Shown: in pieces, positions 36,309 through 44,884 of the stretch
Numbering within the stretch: the first letter of the stretch is position 1
Layout of the letters: the number at the start of each line of letters is the position of its first letter
Source: Terribacillus saccharophilus
GTDB lineage: Bacteria; Bacillota; Bacilli; Bacillales; Amphibacillaceae
Direction of reading: 5' to 3'
Assembly: GCF_002272075.1 (NCBI RefSeq)
Contig: NZ_NPBJ01000016.1
Coordinates: 124,001 to 188,000, forward strand
Length of the DNA: 64,000 nt
Notes under the pieces: model-generated
Database searches by the model: none
Told to the model about the DNA's origin: nothing
The model's input: only the letters and a program-made list of their open reading frames with translations
Made by a program: the position numbers and the translations under genes

Positions 36309-36495
36309 TTATCCTTCTTCCTCCTCGTTTAATGGAATAATCTTGCCATCAGGGTACTCCTTAACCAACTCGCCGTCCTTTTCATATACGATATACGTAT
36401 TATTCTTTTTTGCCTGTTCCATAGCCAGCTCTCCGGTTCGTTTTATGTACTCATCCATCCACGCATACTTCCTCTATTGTTCTTTTATCCGCCAT
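36309..36495 (-). pseudogene. Small gene with a frameshift, about 61 residues if repaired
   Basis: An ATG at 36493-36495 behind AGGAGG starts MADKRTIEEVCVDG and stops. Dropping one base near 36470 joins it to a frame that reads YAWMDEYIKRTGELAMEQAK, then NNTYIVYEKDGELVKEYPDG and IIPLNEEEG up to the TAA at 36309-36311. The repaired product is a small acidic protein with a YVVYE.DGELV..YPDG strand pair of a type found in Bacillus hypothetical and antitoxin-like proteins. Either a real inactivation or one read error. Confidence 0.55.
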
Positions 36496-36637
36496 ACTTA
36501 AGACCTCCTATCGATGCCCTTACCTTGAATAGCATAGCAGTGACTCATTTTTGTTATCCCTATTTCTTCATTCTTATCTCTCACAAACACAATATCAAGG
36601 AATAATACAAGCTCAATTAAAATTCTTTTCTCTACTA

Positions 36638-36979
36638 TGTTCAACAATAATAAACATTTCCTAAATAAGACCCGTCCAACCCGCATTCCACCGTTCGAGT
36701 TAAAATAAAGTTTTCCTACAGAACCCCCATTTTCACTCTTTTTCTGTTCAAAATTGGCTGTTTTTCACCTACTTTCCCAACTGTTTTTTCACCTTTTTTC
36801 CTCAGTTAAAATAAAGATCTCCGATAAAAGAAGGAAGAGAATACCGAGAAAATCCAGTAAGGACAAGGGATAATAGAAAAAAGACCCGGAAATCGGAATT
36901 GTTTATTTTACCGAAATCCAGGTCTTATAAGGAAAAGTTTATTTTTACTGGGAAATGTTCTTTTTAATTAGACACCTTC
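36638..36979. repeat. Long direct repeat, right copy, with hairpin copy E
   Basis: 36638-36897 matches 32339-32605. It runs into a complete hairpin unit (36877-36935, arms AGACCCGGA and TCCAGGTCT) and the tail through TTTTTAATTAGACACCTTC, whose end is the 3' end of rlmCD. It fills most of the 36.5-36.96 kb gap and probably also terminates rlmCD. Confidence 0.75.
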
Positions 36980-38355
36980 AACTGAATCTCCGCAACACAC
37001 TCAATATGCCCAGTCTGAGGGAACATATCAACTGGCTGTACTTGCTTCGTCTCAAATCCGCCGTCTTCCAGGAAGCGGAGGTCGCGAGCGAGCGTGCTTG
37101 GGTTACAACTCACATATACAATGCGTTTTGGCTTCATATCGATCATAGCTTGAAGCAGATCTTCTTCACAGCCTTTACGCGGGGGATCGACGACGATGAC
37201 GTCAGGGTTTAAGCCTTGGGCTTTCCACCATGGCATAACTTCTTCGGCTTTGCCGACATAGAATTCAGCGTTGTCCATGTGGTTGAGCTTGGCATTCATT
37301 TTAGCGTCAGAGACTGCTTGCGGCACAATTTCGACACCGTAAACTTTCTTCGCTTTCTGAGCTAGGAATAGCGAGATCGTACCAATCCCAGAGTAAGCAT
37401 CAATAACAGTTTCATTGCCGCTCAGGTTGGCATATGCCAGTGCTTGATCGTACAATACTTTCGTTTGTGCGGGATTGACTTGGTAAAAAGATTGCGCTGA
37501 AATGGCGAATTTGATATCTCCGATTGTATCGTAGATATATTCTTCACCCCATAGCAGCTTCGTCTTACGACCAAGGATAACATTCGTACGTTCCTTGTTG
37601 ATATTCTGAACGATTGACTTGATCTGCGGGTACGTCTCATGCAGTTCAGCTACAAGTTCCTTTGCATAAGGCAGTTCGTTCATGCGCGTGACGAGCACGA
37701 TCATCGTCTCGTTTGTCTGCTGACCGGTACGGACCATGATGTGGCGCAGGTCACCGCGATGCGTTTCTTCATTATACGCCGAGATGCCAAGACGGCTAGC
37801 GATGCGGCGAACAGCCTCTACCATACGGTCATTTACTTCATCTTGAATAACACATGTTTCCATATCCTCGATGATGTCGTGGCTGCGTTTACGATAAAAT
37901 CCGGTAATCATTTCGCCATTGCGTTCTGCTGTCGGAATTTGGATTTTGTTTCGGTAACGCCATGGATCATCCATGCCAAGTGCCGGATGGACTGGTACAT
38001 GCTCCAGATGGCCAATTTTCTTCATCGCGTTTTGTACTTGTTTTTGCTTCATGTCCAGCTGCATCTTATAGCTCATATGCTGCAGCTGACAGCCGCCACA
38101 TTGTATATACACATCACAAGGCGGTTCTACTCGATGTTCACTCGGCTTTGTTACTTCAAGTAGTTTACCGAAGCCGAAATTTTTCTTTGTCTTAATCACT
38201 TTCACTTGCGCTGTCTCGCCTGGAAGCGCATATGGTACAAACAATGGATAGCCGTCTACTTTACCGACACCGTCTCCATCATGCGTCAGGTCTTCGAAGG
38301 TCAGTTCAATTGTTTGGTTCTTTTCAACTGGTGGCGCTAATTTTGCCATTTTCAT
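36964..38355 (-). CDS. rlmCD: 23S rRNA (uracil-5-)-methyltransferase RlmCD
   Basis: A 463-residue m5U methyltransferase that in B. subtilis (YefA) modifies U747 and U1939 of 23S rRNA. N-terminal TRAM domain (about 8-70, with [20 protein letters not shown]), iron-sulfur ligands [10 protein letters not shown] (C-x5-C-x2-C), SAM motif [25 protein letters not shown] and catalytic Cys in [11 protein letters not shown]. It lies beside dgkB as yefA lies beside yerQ in B. subtilis, which sets it apart from the paralog at 14377-15780. The ATG two codons later (38349) has better Shine-Dalgarno spacing. Its 3' end forms the border of the repeat-bounded islet. Confidence 0.92.
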   Translation of the reverse strand: MKMAKLAPPVEKNQTIELTFEDLTHDGDGVGKVDGYPLFVPYALPGETAQVKVIKTKKNFGFGKLLEVTKPSEHRVEPPCDVYIQCGGCQLQHMSYKMQLDMKQKQVQNAMKKIGHLEHVPVHPALGMDDPWRYRNKIQIPTAERNGEMITGFYRKRSHDIIEDMETCVIQDEVNDRMVEAVRRIASRLGISAYNEETHRGDLRHIMVRTGQQTNETMIVLVTRMNELPYAKELVAELHETYPQIKSIVQNINKERTNVILGRKTKLLWGEEYIYDTIGDIKFAISAQSFYQVNPAQTKVLYDQALAYANLSGNETVIDAYSGIGTISLFLAQKAKKVYGVEIVPQAVSDAKMNAKLNHMDNAEFYVGKAEEVMPWWKAQGLNPDVIVVDPPRKGCEEDLLQAMIDMKPKRIVYVSCNPSTLARDLRFLEDGGFETKQVQPVDMFPQTGHIECVAEIQLKVSN

Positions 38356-38443
38356 CGTCCTTTTTGATTTGCTTTCAAGATTGTATCACATTGTGGGTGA
38401 AATCAGAAATCCAGGTCTATTACCCGGGAAATATGTCGAAAAA

Positions 38444-38483
38444 AGAAACAAGACAGCTTAGTCAGCTAAGCTATCTTGTTTCT
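38444..38483 (-). terminator. Terminator overlapping the dgkB stop codon
   Basis: AGAAACAAGA..AGCTTAG pairs with CTAAGCT..TCTTGTTTCT over about 17 bp. On the minus strand it is followed by TTTTTTCG. It includes the last codons of dgkB. A partial hairpin-repeat arm (GAAATCCAGGTCTATTA) lies just beyond it at 38406-38422. Confidence 0.75.
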
Positions 38484-39375
38484 GGATGAATTCCTCTGTA
38501 ACGAAGTATTCAATGTGCTGATGCAGATTGACGAATTCACCTGGCAATAAACCGCCGTATTCGCCATCGATGTTCAACTGCATTTTATCAGCAGGTTTTA
38601 CCTTGATTCGATTCGCTCTTGTATAGAAGATGAGATCATGATCCAAGTGCGCTCCTCGGATTGCCAAGGAAGCAATACGGATAAATTCGGCTATATTCGT
38701 TTTTCGTAAAATAACCAAATCGAACAATCCATCATCCAATAACGCGTCCGGTGCGAGCTTCTCGAAGCCGCCAACGGAGTTTGTGTTAGACACAAGGAAA
38801 AGCATGATTTCATCTTCGAACCATTTGCCATCATACTCTATTTCTACCTTGATTGGACGAATCGATGGCAGCATTTCAATGCCTTTTAAATAATAGGCCA
38901 TTTGACCGAGCATCGTCTTCGTCTTGCTTGGAACATCATAGGTAAGCTCTGTTAGCTTCCCTCCGCCAGCGATATTCATAAAGTAATGGTCATTGACCTT
39001 ACCGATATCGAGCTTGCGAGTCTTGCCTTCTACAATGATCTCAGCTGCTCTCTTGATGTTGCGCGGAATAAATAGTGCACGAGCTAAATCGTTCGTCGTA
39101 CCGACTGGAATGATGCCGAGCTTCGGTCGGTTTGGCTGTTCAGCCAAGCCTGATACGACCTCGTTGACAGTACCGTCCCCGCCGCATGCAACGACAAGAT
39201 CATAGCCGCGCTCTACTGCCAAGCGCGCTGCCGCCGTCGCATCTCCTTCACATGTGGTCGCATGCGTCGAAGTTTCATAGCCTGCCTTTTCAAAAATTTC
39301 TAATACATCTGGGAGTTCGCGTCTAAACGCTTCTTTACCTGATGTTGGGTTGTAAATGATCCGAGCGCGTTTCAT
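38458..39375 (-). CDS. dgkB: Diacylglycerol kinase DgkB
   Basis: A 305-residue soluble lipid kinase that phosphorylates diacylglycerol to return it to phospholipid synthesis; it supports lipoteichoic acid turnover in Bacillus. Motifs: RARIIYNPTSGKEAFRRELP at the N-terminus, VVACGGDGTVNEVVSGLAEQ (catalytic GGDGT), LGIIPVGTTNDLARAL, and ANRIKVKPADKMQLNIDGE near the end. The ATG at 39373-39375 has TAGGAGG 7 bases upstream; a longer open frame lacks one. Neighbours (rlmCD and gatCAB) match yerQ in B. subtilis. Confidence 0.93.
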   Translation of the reverse strand: MKRARIIYNPTSGKEAFRRELPDVLEIFEKAGYETSTHATTCEGDATAAARLAVERGYDLVVACGGDGTVNEVVSGLAEQPNRPKLGIIPVGTTNDLARALFIPRNIKRAAEIIVEGKTRKLDIGKVNDHYFMNIAGGGKLTELTYDVPSKTKTMLGQMAYYLKGIEMLPSIRPIKVEIEYDGKWFEDEIMLFLVSNTNSVGGFEKLAPDALLDDGLFDLVILRKTNIAEFIRIASLAIRGAHLDHDLIFYTRANRIKVKPADKMQLNIDGEYGGLLPGEFVNLHQHIEYFVTEEFIQKQDSLAD

Positions 39376-39477
39376 TGTATTGCCTCCTACCAAACCTTAC
39401 GTTCACATTGTCCAAGTCTTATCATAGCTTTTTTTTCCTATTTTGAAAAGGTCTTTGCCCGTTCCTGGAAGCCTATC

Positions 39478-39606
39478 TCAATCAGTATAGGAATAATATG
39501 CCCCTTTTAACCCGGTTACAGGAAATTCCTTGGCTTTTTCCAAGTGTGTTGATAGACGTCTCTTCTCAGCTTCTTCATAATAAATTTCCTTTACATCACT
39601 CTGCAA
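39478..39606 (-). CDS. Possible small protein, 42 residues
   Basis: A TTG-started frame reads QSDVKEIYYEEAEKRRLSTH and ends FPVTGLKGAYYSYTD. The residue makeup is protein-like and charged, but the start lacks a clear ribosome binding site and I do not recognise it. It is the only thing found in the 359-base gap between dgkB and the methyltransferase gene, and could be a gene remnant. Confidence 0.28.
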   Translation of the reverse strand: MQSDVKEIYYEEAEKRRLSTHLEKAKEFPVTGLKGAYYSYTD

Positions 39607-39734
39607 TTTGGCATATTTCTTTCTCTCTTATTATATGTATTGATGTTCTGCCCTTTTATTTTGTAACGTTAACATAACGACGTATTATAATTTGTTCTAT
39701 TAATCCGCTAAACTAAACAGAAGAAGAGGAGGAG

Positions 39735-40406
39735 ATGAAACGTTTGGAAAACAAATGGAGCGACGTAGATACCGTGTTTTTGAATAGCTTGCTGCCTGCT
39801 GAGGAGGATCATAATTATGTACTGAAAGTAAATCGAGAAGCAGAACTGCCTCAGATCGATGTATCCCCATTACAGGGAAAGCTGCTGCATCTGCTGGCCA
39901 AAATCAGAGGAGCTAAGCGCATCCTGGAAATTGGCACTCTTGGCGGCTATAGTACTATCTGGCTTGCAAAAGCCCTTCCCGCTGCTGGAAAACTGTATAC
40001 CCTGGAAGCCAATCCCTATTTTGCTGAAGTAGCACGCAGCAACATCGCAACAGCTGGGCTGGAGAATAAAGCAGAAGTAGTCGTCGGCAATGCAATTGAT
40101 ACACTGCCTGAACTCTATAATGAGCTGAAAAATGTTTTTGACTTCATCTTCCTCGACGCCGATAAACAAAGCTATCCAGATTATTTGAAATGGGCTACCA
40201 AGCTAGCTGCTCCAGGAGCAGTTATTGTTGCCGATAATGTAGTCCGCGAAGGCGAAGTAGCCAATGTGCAAAGCACAGATGAACGTGTCCAAGGCGTACA
40301 GCAGTTTCTGAAACTGCTTTCCGAAGAACCTCGTATTGAAGCTACAGCTGTGCAGACTGTAGGAAGCAAAGGTTATGACGGTTTTATTCTCGGATATGTT
40401 AAATGA
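39735..40406 (+). CDS. Class I SAM-dependent O-methyltransferase (CaffeoylCoA-OMT type)
   Basis: A 223-residue methyltransferase of the OMT family 3 fold. SAM-binding LEIGTLGGYSTIWLAKAL at about 62-80, YTLEANPYFAEVAR, the metal-binding IFLDADKQSYPDYL at about 138-151, and IVADNVVREGEV. The bacterial relatives include YrrM (TrmR); the substrate here is unknown. The ribosome binding site GAGGAGGAG adjoins the ATG; a TTG three codons later is an alternative. It is the only plus-strand gene in the 37-54 kb core. Confidence 0.85.
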   Translation: MKRLENKWSDVDTVFLNSLLPAEEDHNYVLKVNREAELPQIDVSPLQGKLLHLLAKIRGAKRILEIGTLGGYSTIWLAKALPAAGKLYTLEANPYFAEVARSNIATAGLENKAEVVVGNAIDTLPELYNELKNVFDFIFLDADKQSYPDYLKWATKLAAPGAVIVADNVVREGEVANVQSTDERVQGVQQFLKLLSEEPRIEATAVQTVGSKGYDGFILGYVK

Positions 40407-40408
40407 GC

Positions 40409-40444
40409 CGAATGGGCGCTTCCTTTCTTTCAAGCGCCCATTCG
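40409..40444. terminator. Terminator after the O-methyltransferase gene
   Basis: CGAATGGGCGCTT and AAGCGCCCATTCG form a perfect 13-bp stem with a 10-base loop, followed by TTTAA. Confidence 0.82.
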
Positions 40445-40462
40445 TTTAAATGAAATTTTCGC

Positions 40463-40659
40463 TCAGCCAAGACTTGAGCCGTCCACCATATTCTCAGTAA
40501 ACTGATGATTGACTTCGTTATAAATATCAAAAGTAACGTTGGGACTGCTGCAGTGCGAGTAATAAGCATATTGCCAGAGGAATCCAGTATTTGATCACTA
40601 TCTCCATGCATAAGCAATACAGGTTTATCGCTATACGTATATTGAATCGTAGGTTTCAA
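40463..40659 (-). pseudogene. Remnant of an alpha/beta hydrolase, C-terminal end with frameshift
   Basis: The minus strand reads YSDKPVLLMHGDSDQILDSSG, as at the acid-residue strand of alpha/beta hydrolases. After a frame change near 40580 it reads QYAYYSHCSSPNVTFDIYNE, then VNHQFTENMVDG, which resembles the catalytic-His end of the fold, and stops at 40463. A stop codon lies just upstream of the fragment and the catalytic-Ser half is missing, so this is a decayed remnant. Confidence 0.6.
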
Positions 40660-40844
40660 GCTTATATTCTACCAAAACTTGAAGCAATTAGAAGTTGGTA
40701 TTAAAAACTTCAATACATACTAAAAATCCCGTTAAAAGGCGGGGATTTCTAGTTAGCGTTTATTCATTTTCGTGGTCAATATTTTGTGATCATCTTCTGG
40801 CCAGCTGCCAGTATAGAATTAAGAAGCCACTTTTAAATTTGATC

Positions 40845-41234
40845 TCATCTAAATCTTATTTCTATAGACTGAGGTTCAGATTCTGCTCCAATAACATGAA
40901 CAACTGCATGTTGATCATCTTCCCAGACTACATTTACGTTTGATTTATTAAGGGGTGCACCATCATTCCCTACTGAAATATCTTTATGTCTCCAACCATA
41001 GCGTACACGGGCTTTAGAGAAACCGAACAAAAAGGGTTCGCCTTTTTCATACACTTGGATGTCATTATATCCATTCGGTGATTCACTATCTACAAGAAGT
41101 GTCTTTTTGAATTCCAGCGGGTACATAATTAGTCCTATTGGCAGGATGAGTGTCAACAAGATTGCAACCAAACATCCCCAACGTTTTTTTCTTTTCGTCT
41201 TCTTTATTTCATGCTGTACGTCCAATTCATCCAT
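40845..41234 (-). CDS. DUF5412-like membrane protein
   Basis: A 129-residue protein with a lysine-rich N-terminus, one membrane segment (WGCLVAILLTLILPIGLIMY) and an outer domain with DSESPNGYNDIQVYEKGEPF, a pattern like DUF5412 and related Bacillus membrane proteins. The function is unknown. The ATG at 41232-41234 follows AGAGGTGAC; a longer frame would run into the gatB terminator. Stands alone between a hydrolase remnant and gatB. Confidence 0.6.
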   Translation of the reverse strand: MDELDVQHEIKKTKRKKRWGCLVAILLTLILPIGLIMYPLEFKKTLLVDSESPNGYNDIQVYEKGEPFLFGFSKARVRYGWRHKDISVGNDGAPLNKSNVNVVWEDDQHAVVHVIGAESEPQSIEIRFR

Positions 41235-41255
41235 TTTGTCACCTCTGTAAAAAAA

Positions 41256-41274
41256 GCCCCTGCATCGCAGGGGC
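41256..41274. terminator. Terminator after gatB
   Basis: GCCCCTGC and GCAGGGGC form a perfect 8-bp stem with a 3-base loop. A-run at 41249-41255 and T-rich bases downstream. It lies upstream of the DUF5412-like start, separating it from gatB. Confidence 0.8.
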
Positions 41275-41280
41275 AATTTA

Positions 41281-42711
41281 TTAGCGCTTATTCATCTCCG
41301 CAATAAGGATTTTGTTTACCATTGGCGGGTTGGCTTGGCCTTTTGTCTGTTTCATGACTTGGCCGACTAGGAAGCCGAGTGCACGGTCTTTCCCGTTCTT
41401 GAAGTCAATAACAGACTGTTCATTCTGATCAAGGATGCTTGAGATGATTTCAGTCAGCTGGCCTTCATCAGAGATTTGGACAAGTCCTTTATCTTTTACG
41501 ATCTTTTCTGGATCGCCACCGTTCTCAACAAGCTCAGCGAATACTTTCTTCGCCATCTTAGAAGAGATAGTGCCATCTTCGATCAGTGTGATCATTTTCG
41601 CTAGTCCTTCTGGAGTCAAGGCGATATCAGCAAGATCTTTCTGCTGCTTGTTCAAGTATGCAGAAACCTCACCCATCAACCAGTTGGAAGCAGCTTTAGG
41701 ATCAGCTTCAGCTTTCAATGTTGCCTCGAAGAAGTCGGACATTTCAACGCTTAGCGTCAATACCATTGCATCATATGCAGGTAAGCCAAGCTCGTTCACA
41801 TAGCGGGCTTTACGAGCATCTGGAAGCTCAGGGATGGATGCACGGATGCGTTCCTTCCAAGCGTCGTCAATATACAATGGTACAAGATCTGGCTCTGGGA
41901 AGTAACGGTAATCGTCAGAACCCTCTTTAATACGCATTAAGATTGTCTCTTTTGTAGACTCATCATAACGGCGAGTTTCCTGCAGGATTTCTCCTCCAGC
42001 AAGCAAGACCTTCTGCTGGCGTTTTTCTTCGAACTCTAGGCCTTTTTGAACGAATGCGAAGCTGTTCAAGTTCTTCAGTTCTGCTTTTGTACCAAATTTC
42101 TCTTGTCCAATTGGACGAAGCGAGATGTTGGCGTCACAGCGAAGGGAACCTTCTTCCATTTTCACATCGGATACACCTGTGTACTGAATGATATTACGAA
42201 GCTTCTCAAGGTAAGCGTAAGCTTCTGCCGGTGTACGAAGATCTGGCTCGGACACGATCTCAATCAATGGTGTTCCTTGACGGTTATAATCGACAAGGGA
42301 GTAGCCATCGCCTGTGTGAGACAGTTTCCCAGCATCCTCTTCCATATGAATACGTGTGATACCAATTTTCTTTGTATAACCGTCTACTTCAATTTCAATC
42401 CAGCCATTCTCTCCGATCGGCTGATCGAATTGAGAAATCTGGTAAGCTTTCGGGTTATCCGGATAGAAGTAGTTCTTCCGGTCAAATTTTGTATGTGTCG
42501 CGATTTCACAGTTCAGTGCCATCGCTGCTTTCATAGCAAAGTTTACTGCTTCTTTATTTAAGACAGGAAGCACACCTGGGTACCCAAGGTCGATTGGGTT
42601 GGTGTTTTCATTTGGTGCGGCACCGAATGCATTTGGGCTCGGACTGAAAATCTTAGATTTCGTTTTCAGCTCCACGTGTACTTCGAGTCCGATGATAGTT
42701 TCGAAATTCAT
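41281..42711 (-). CDS. gatB: Asp-tRNA(Asn)/Glu-tRNA(Gln) amidotransferase subunit B
   Basis: A 476-residue kinase/tRNA-binding subunit of GatCAB, which converts Glu-tRNA(Gln) to Gln-tRNA(Gln) in organisms without GlnRS. GatB signature features are [20 protein letters not shown] at the start, [27 protein letters not shown], and the C-terminal YqeY-like tail (about 330-476). It overlaps gatA by 4 bases and is the last gene of gatCAB. Confidence 0.97.
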   Translation of the reverse strand: MNFETIIGLEVHVELKTKSKIFSPSPNAFGAAPNENTNPIDLGYPGVLPVLNKEAVNFAMKAAMALNCEIATHTKFDRKNYFYPDNPKAYQISQFDQPIGENGWIEIEVDGYTKKIGITRIHMEEDAGKLSHTGDGYSLVDYNRQGTPLIEIVSEPDLRTPAEAYAYLEKLRNIIQYTGVSDVKMEEGSLRCDANISLRPIGQEKFGTKAELKNLNSFAFVQKGLEFEEKRQQKVLLAGGEILQETRRYDESTKETILMRIKEGSDDYRYFPEPDLVPLYIDDAWKERIRASIPELPDARKARYVNELGLPAYDAMVLTLSVEMSDFFEATLKAEADPKAASNWLMGEVSAYLNKQQKDLADIALTPEGLAKMITLIEDGTISSKMAKKVFAELVENGGDPEKIVKDKGLVQISDEGQLTEIISSILDQNEQSVIDFKNGKDRALGFLVGQVMKQTKGQANPPMVNKILIAEMNKR

Positions 42712-44174
42712 CCTTTTACGCCTCCCAATGCCGGTTTCTGTTTGTGATGATCTGTCGCTTGCTCGAATGCGTGAGCAGCGCGATAGATCGTCGCCTCATC
42801 AAAGTGCTTCCCGATGATTTGCAAGCCGATCGGCAGCCCTTCACTTGAGAATCCGCAAGGCAAGGAGATTCCTGGTACGCCTGCAAGGTTTACAGGGATC
42901 GTTAGGATATCAGTTGCGTACATTGTCAATGGATCTTCAACTTTTTCGCCAACTTTGAAAGCAGGAGTAGGAGTTGTTGGTCCAACGATGACATCATAGT
43001 CCTCGAACACTTTATCAAAGTCGTTTTTAATCAATGTACGTGCTTTTTGTGCTTTTTTATAATACGCATCATAATAGCCGGAGCTAAGAGCGAACGTACC
43101 AAGCATGATGCGGCGTTTTACTTCTTCACCGAAACCATCGCGGCGGGAATATTTGAACACATCGACCATGTTTTCCGCTTGTGTAGAGCGAACACCATAG
43201 CGGACGCCATCAAAACGCGCTAAGTTAGCAGATGCTTCAGAAGAAGACAGCAAGTAGTATGCTGCTACTGCGTAACGGGAGTGAGGCAGGGAAACTTCTT
43301 CCCAAGTTGCGCCAAGATCCTCATATACTTTTAGTGCAGCTTTGATGGATTCGCGAACTTCATCAGAAACGCCTTCCCCAAGATACTCGGAAGGTACGGC
43401 AATGCGTAAACCTTTAACATCTTGTTTCAAAGCTTCTGTGTAGTTCGGAATTTCCACATCTGCACTTGTAGAATCCATTTCATCATGACCTACGATTGCT
43501 TGCAGCAAGTGCGCGTTATCTTCAACCGTACGAGTCATCGGTCCGATCTGGTCAAGAGATGATGCGAATGCAACAAGACCGAAACGGGATACAAGACCGT
43601 ATGTAGGCTTCAAACCGACTACGCCACAGAATGCAGCTGGTTCACGGATGGAACCACCTGTATCAGATCCTAGGGAGAAGAATACCTCTCCTGCAGCTAC
43701 AGCAGCTGCTGATGCACCGCTGGATCCGCCAGGAACATAATCTGTATTCCAAGGGTTACGTGTTGTGAAATAAGCGGAGTTCTCATTGGAAGAACCCATC
43801 GCAAATTCATCCATGTTCAGTTTACCGATTGTAACAGTTTTCTTATCCTTTAGCTTGGAAACAACTGTCGCATCGTAAAGCGGATCTGTGAAATTATCAA
43901 GGAACTTACTCGCACAAGTTGTACGAAGACCTTTTGTTACGATATTATCCTTGATACCGATAGGAATACCGAATAGCGGGTTGTCGCCACCCTGCTCGTC
44001 CAATTCCTTAGCAGCTGCACGTGCATTTTCTTCATCAAGCGTCAAGAAAGCCTTCACTTCATCGTCTACTTCCTTAATACGCGCATAGGAAGCATCCACA
44101 AGATCCGTTACCGTGATCTCTTTGTTATGTAGCTTTTCCTGCAATTCTTTCAATGTATAATCAAACAAAGACAT
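42708..44174 (-). CDS. gatA: Asp-tRNA(Asn)/Glu-tRNA(Gln) amidotransferase subunit A
   Basis: A 488-residue amidase-signature subunit that releases ammonia from glutamine for GatB. Catalytic Lys in [10 protein letters not shown], and the two serines in the amidase signature around [20 protein letters not shown] and [20 protein letters not shown]. The ATG at 44172-44174 follows GGAGGA and gives the family length (485-490); the longer open frame runs back into gatC. Confidence 0.97.
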   Translation of the reverse strand: MSLFDYTLKELQEKLHNKEITVTDLVDASYARIKEVDDEVKAFLTLDEENARAAAKELDEQGGDNPLFGIPIGIKDNIVTKGLRTTCASKFLDNFTDPLYDATVVSKLKDKKTVTIGKLNMDEFAMGSSNENSAYFTTRNPWNTDYVPGGSSGASAAAVAAGEVFFSLGSDTGGSIREPAAFCGVVGLKPTYGLVSRFGLVAFASSLDQIGPMTRTVEDNAHLLQAIVGHDEMDSTSADVEIPNYTEALKQDVKGLRIAVPSEYLGEGVSDEVRESIKAALKVYEDLGATWEEVSLPHSRYAVAAYYLLSSSEASANLARFDGVRYGVRSTQAENMVDVFKYSRRDGFGEEVKRRIMLGTFALSSGYYDAYYKKAQKARTLIKNDFDKVFEDYDVIVGPTTPTPAFKVGEKVEDPLTMYATDILTIPVNLAGVPGISLPCGFSSEGLPIGLQIIGKHFDEATIYRAAHAFEQATDHHKQKPALGGVKG

Positions 44175-44185
44175 AATCTTCCTCC

Positions 44186-44476
44186 TCAGTCCAAAATCGA
44201 CGGCACACGGAACTGGCCATTTTTCTGATCCGGTGCATTTTTCAATGCATCCTCCCGGTCGATCCACTTGCGCGCTTCATCCTCACGCATAACGTTCTTT
44301 AAATCAAGCACGTGTGTCGTAGGCTCCACGTTATCAGTATCAAGCTCATTCAAAAGCTCGGCATACCCGATAATCGCATCAAGTTCCTTCGTCATTTTTT
44401 CTGCTTCTTCATCAGTAATTGCAAGACGCGCCAAATGCGCTACATGCAACACCTGTTCTTTCGTAATCTCTGACAT
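44186..44476 (-). CDS. gatC: Asp-tRNA(Asn)/Glu-tRNA(Gln) amidotransferase subunit C
   Basis: A 96-residue subunit that stabilises the GatA-GatB complex. [20 protein letters not shown] and the C-terminal [19 protein letters not shown] are diagnostic. The ATG follows GGAGGTGACAG. First gene of gatCAB, 11 bases before gatA. Its promoter must lie in the 140 bases after the upstream terminator. Confidence 0.95.
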   Translation of the reverse strand: MSEITKEQVLHVAHLARLAITDEEAEKMTKELDAIIGYAELLNELDTDNVEPTTHVLDLKNVMREDEARKWIDREDALKNAPDQKNGQFRVPSILD

Positions 44477-44607
44477 ACTGTCACCTCCGGAATTCACCTT
44501 ACATGTATATAAAAATGATCATAGCAAAAGGAGCTGCCGTAAAGCAACCAGACTATAACATATAACTATTTTAGCACGTTTTTCCCTCTAAACGAAACTA
44601 AGCACAA

Positions 44608-44648
44608 TAAAAAGAAAAAGCCCGCCTTATCCGAAAATAAAGCGGGCA
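44608..44648 (-). terminator. Terminator after the regulator-peptide pair
   Basis: GCCCGC and GCGGGC arms (44620-44625 and 44642-44647), extended by CTT/AAG-type pairing. On the minus strand it is followed by TTTTTCTTTTT. It closes the regulator-peptide transcript before gatC. Confidence 0.82.
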
Positions 44649-44732
44649 ATTGAGGGTCTTACTTAAGGGAAATAGTACATGATGTATTTATTCGGCGAAA
44701 AATTGGATTCTCCTTCTTAAGAAAGTATATTT

Positions 44733-44870
44733 TTAAAAATCCACTAATTTAATTGTTAGTACGCCAGGAGTAGCCTCTGACATTGCCACGTTACCCAAGT
44801 TATTGCTTCCTACAATTGCACTAACTCCCAAAACCGCAATCAGACTAGTTACAACAAGTAGTTTTTTCAT
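44733..44870 (-). CDS. Exported signalling peptide precursor (NprX/Phr-like candidate), 45 residues
   Basis: A 45-codon gene missed by length filters. The ATG at 44868-44870 follows AAAGGAGCGAATTATT and starts 14 bases after the stop of the TPR regulator. The product has MKK, a hydrophobic core (LLVVTSLIAVLGVSAIV) as a Sec signal, and a short C-terminal part ending TPGVLTIKLVDF. This is the layout of NprX, Phr and PapR precursors, which are exported, trimmed and re-imported by an oligopeptide permease to bind their cognate receptor. The mature peptide would come from the last 5-12 residues; which ones is unknown. Confidence 0.7.
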   Translation of the reverse strand: MKKLLVVTSLIAVLGVSAIVGSNNLGNVAMSEATPGVLTIKLVDF

Positions 44871-44884
44871 AATAATTCGCTCCT

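Noticed and set aside
36498-36686. A 62-codon minus-strand frame upstream of the broken small gene
   Set aside because: It runs into the long direct repeat, lacks a ribosome binding site and has no recognisable feature.
26857-36935. Possible CRISPR array
   Set aside because: The repeated hairpin units are irregularly spaced by hundreds to thousands of bases, not 30-40, and there are no cas genes.
36964-38355. Known rum attachment core inside the rlmCD 3' region
   Set aside because: Streptococcal elements recombine further inside the gene, near the conserved HxECVA codons. Here the duplicated part covers only the last few codons, so I do not call a defined att site.
42046-42561. A 171-codon plus-strand frame across gatB
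   Set aside because: Wholly antisense to gatB, with Cys/Phe-rich composition typical of a complementary strand.
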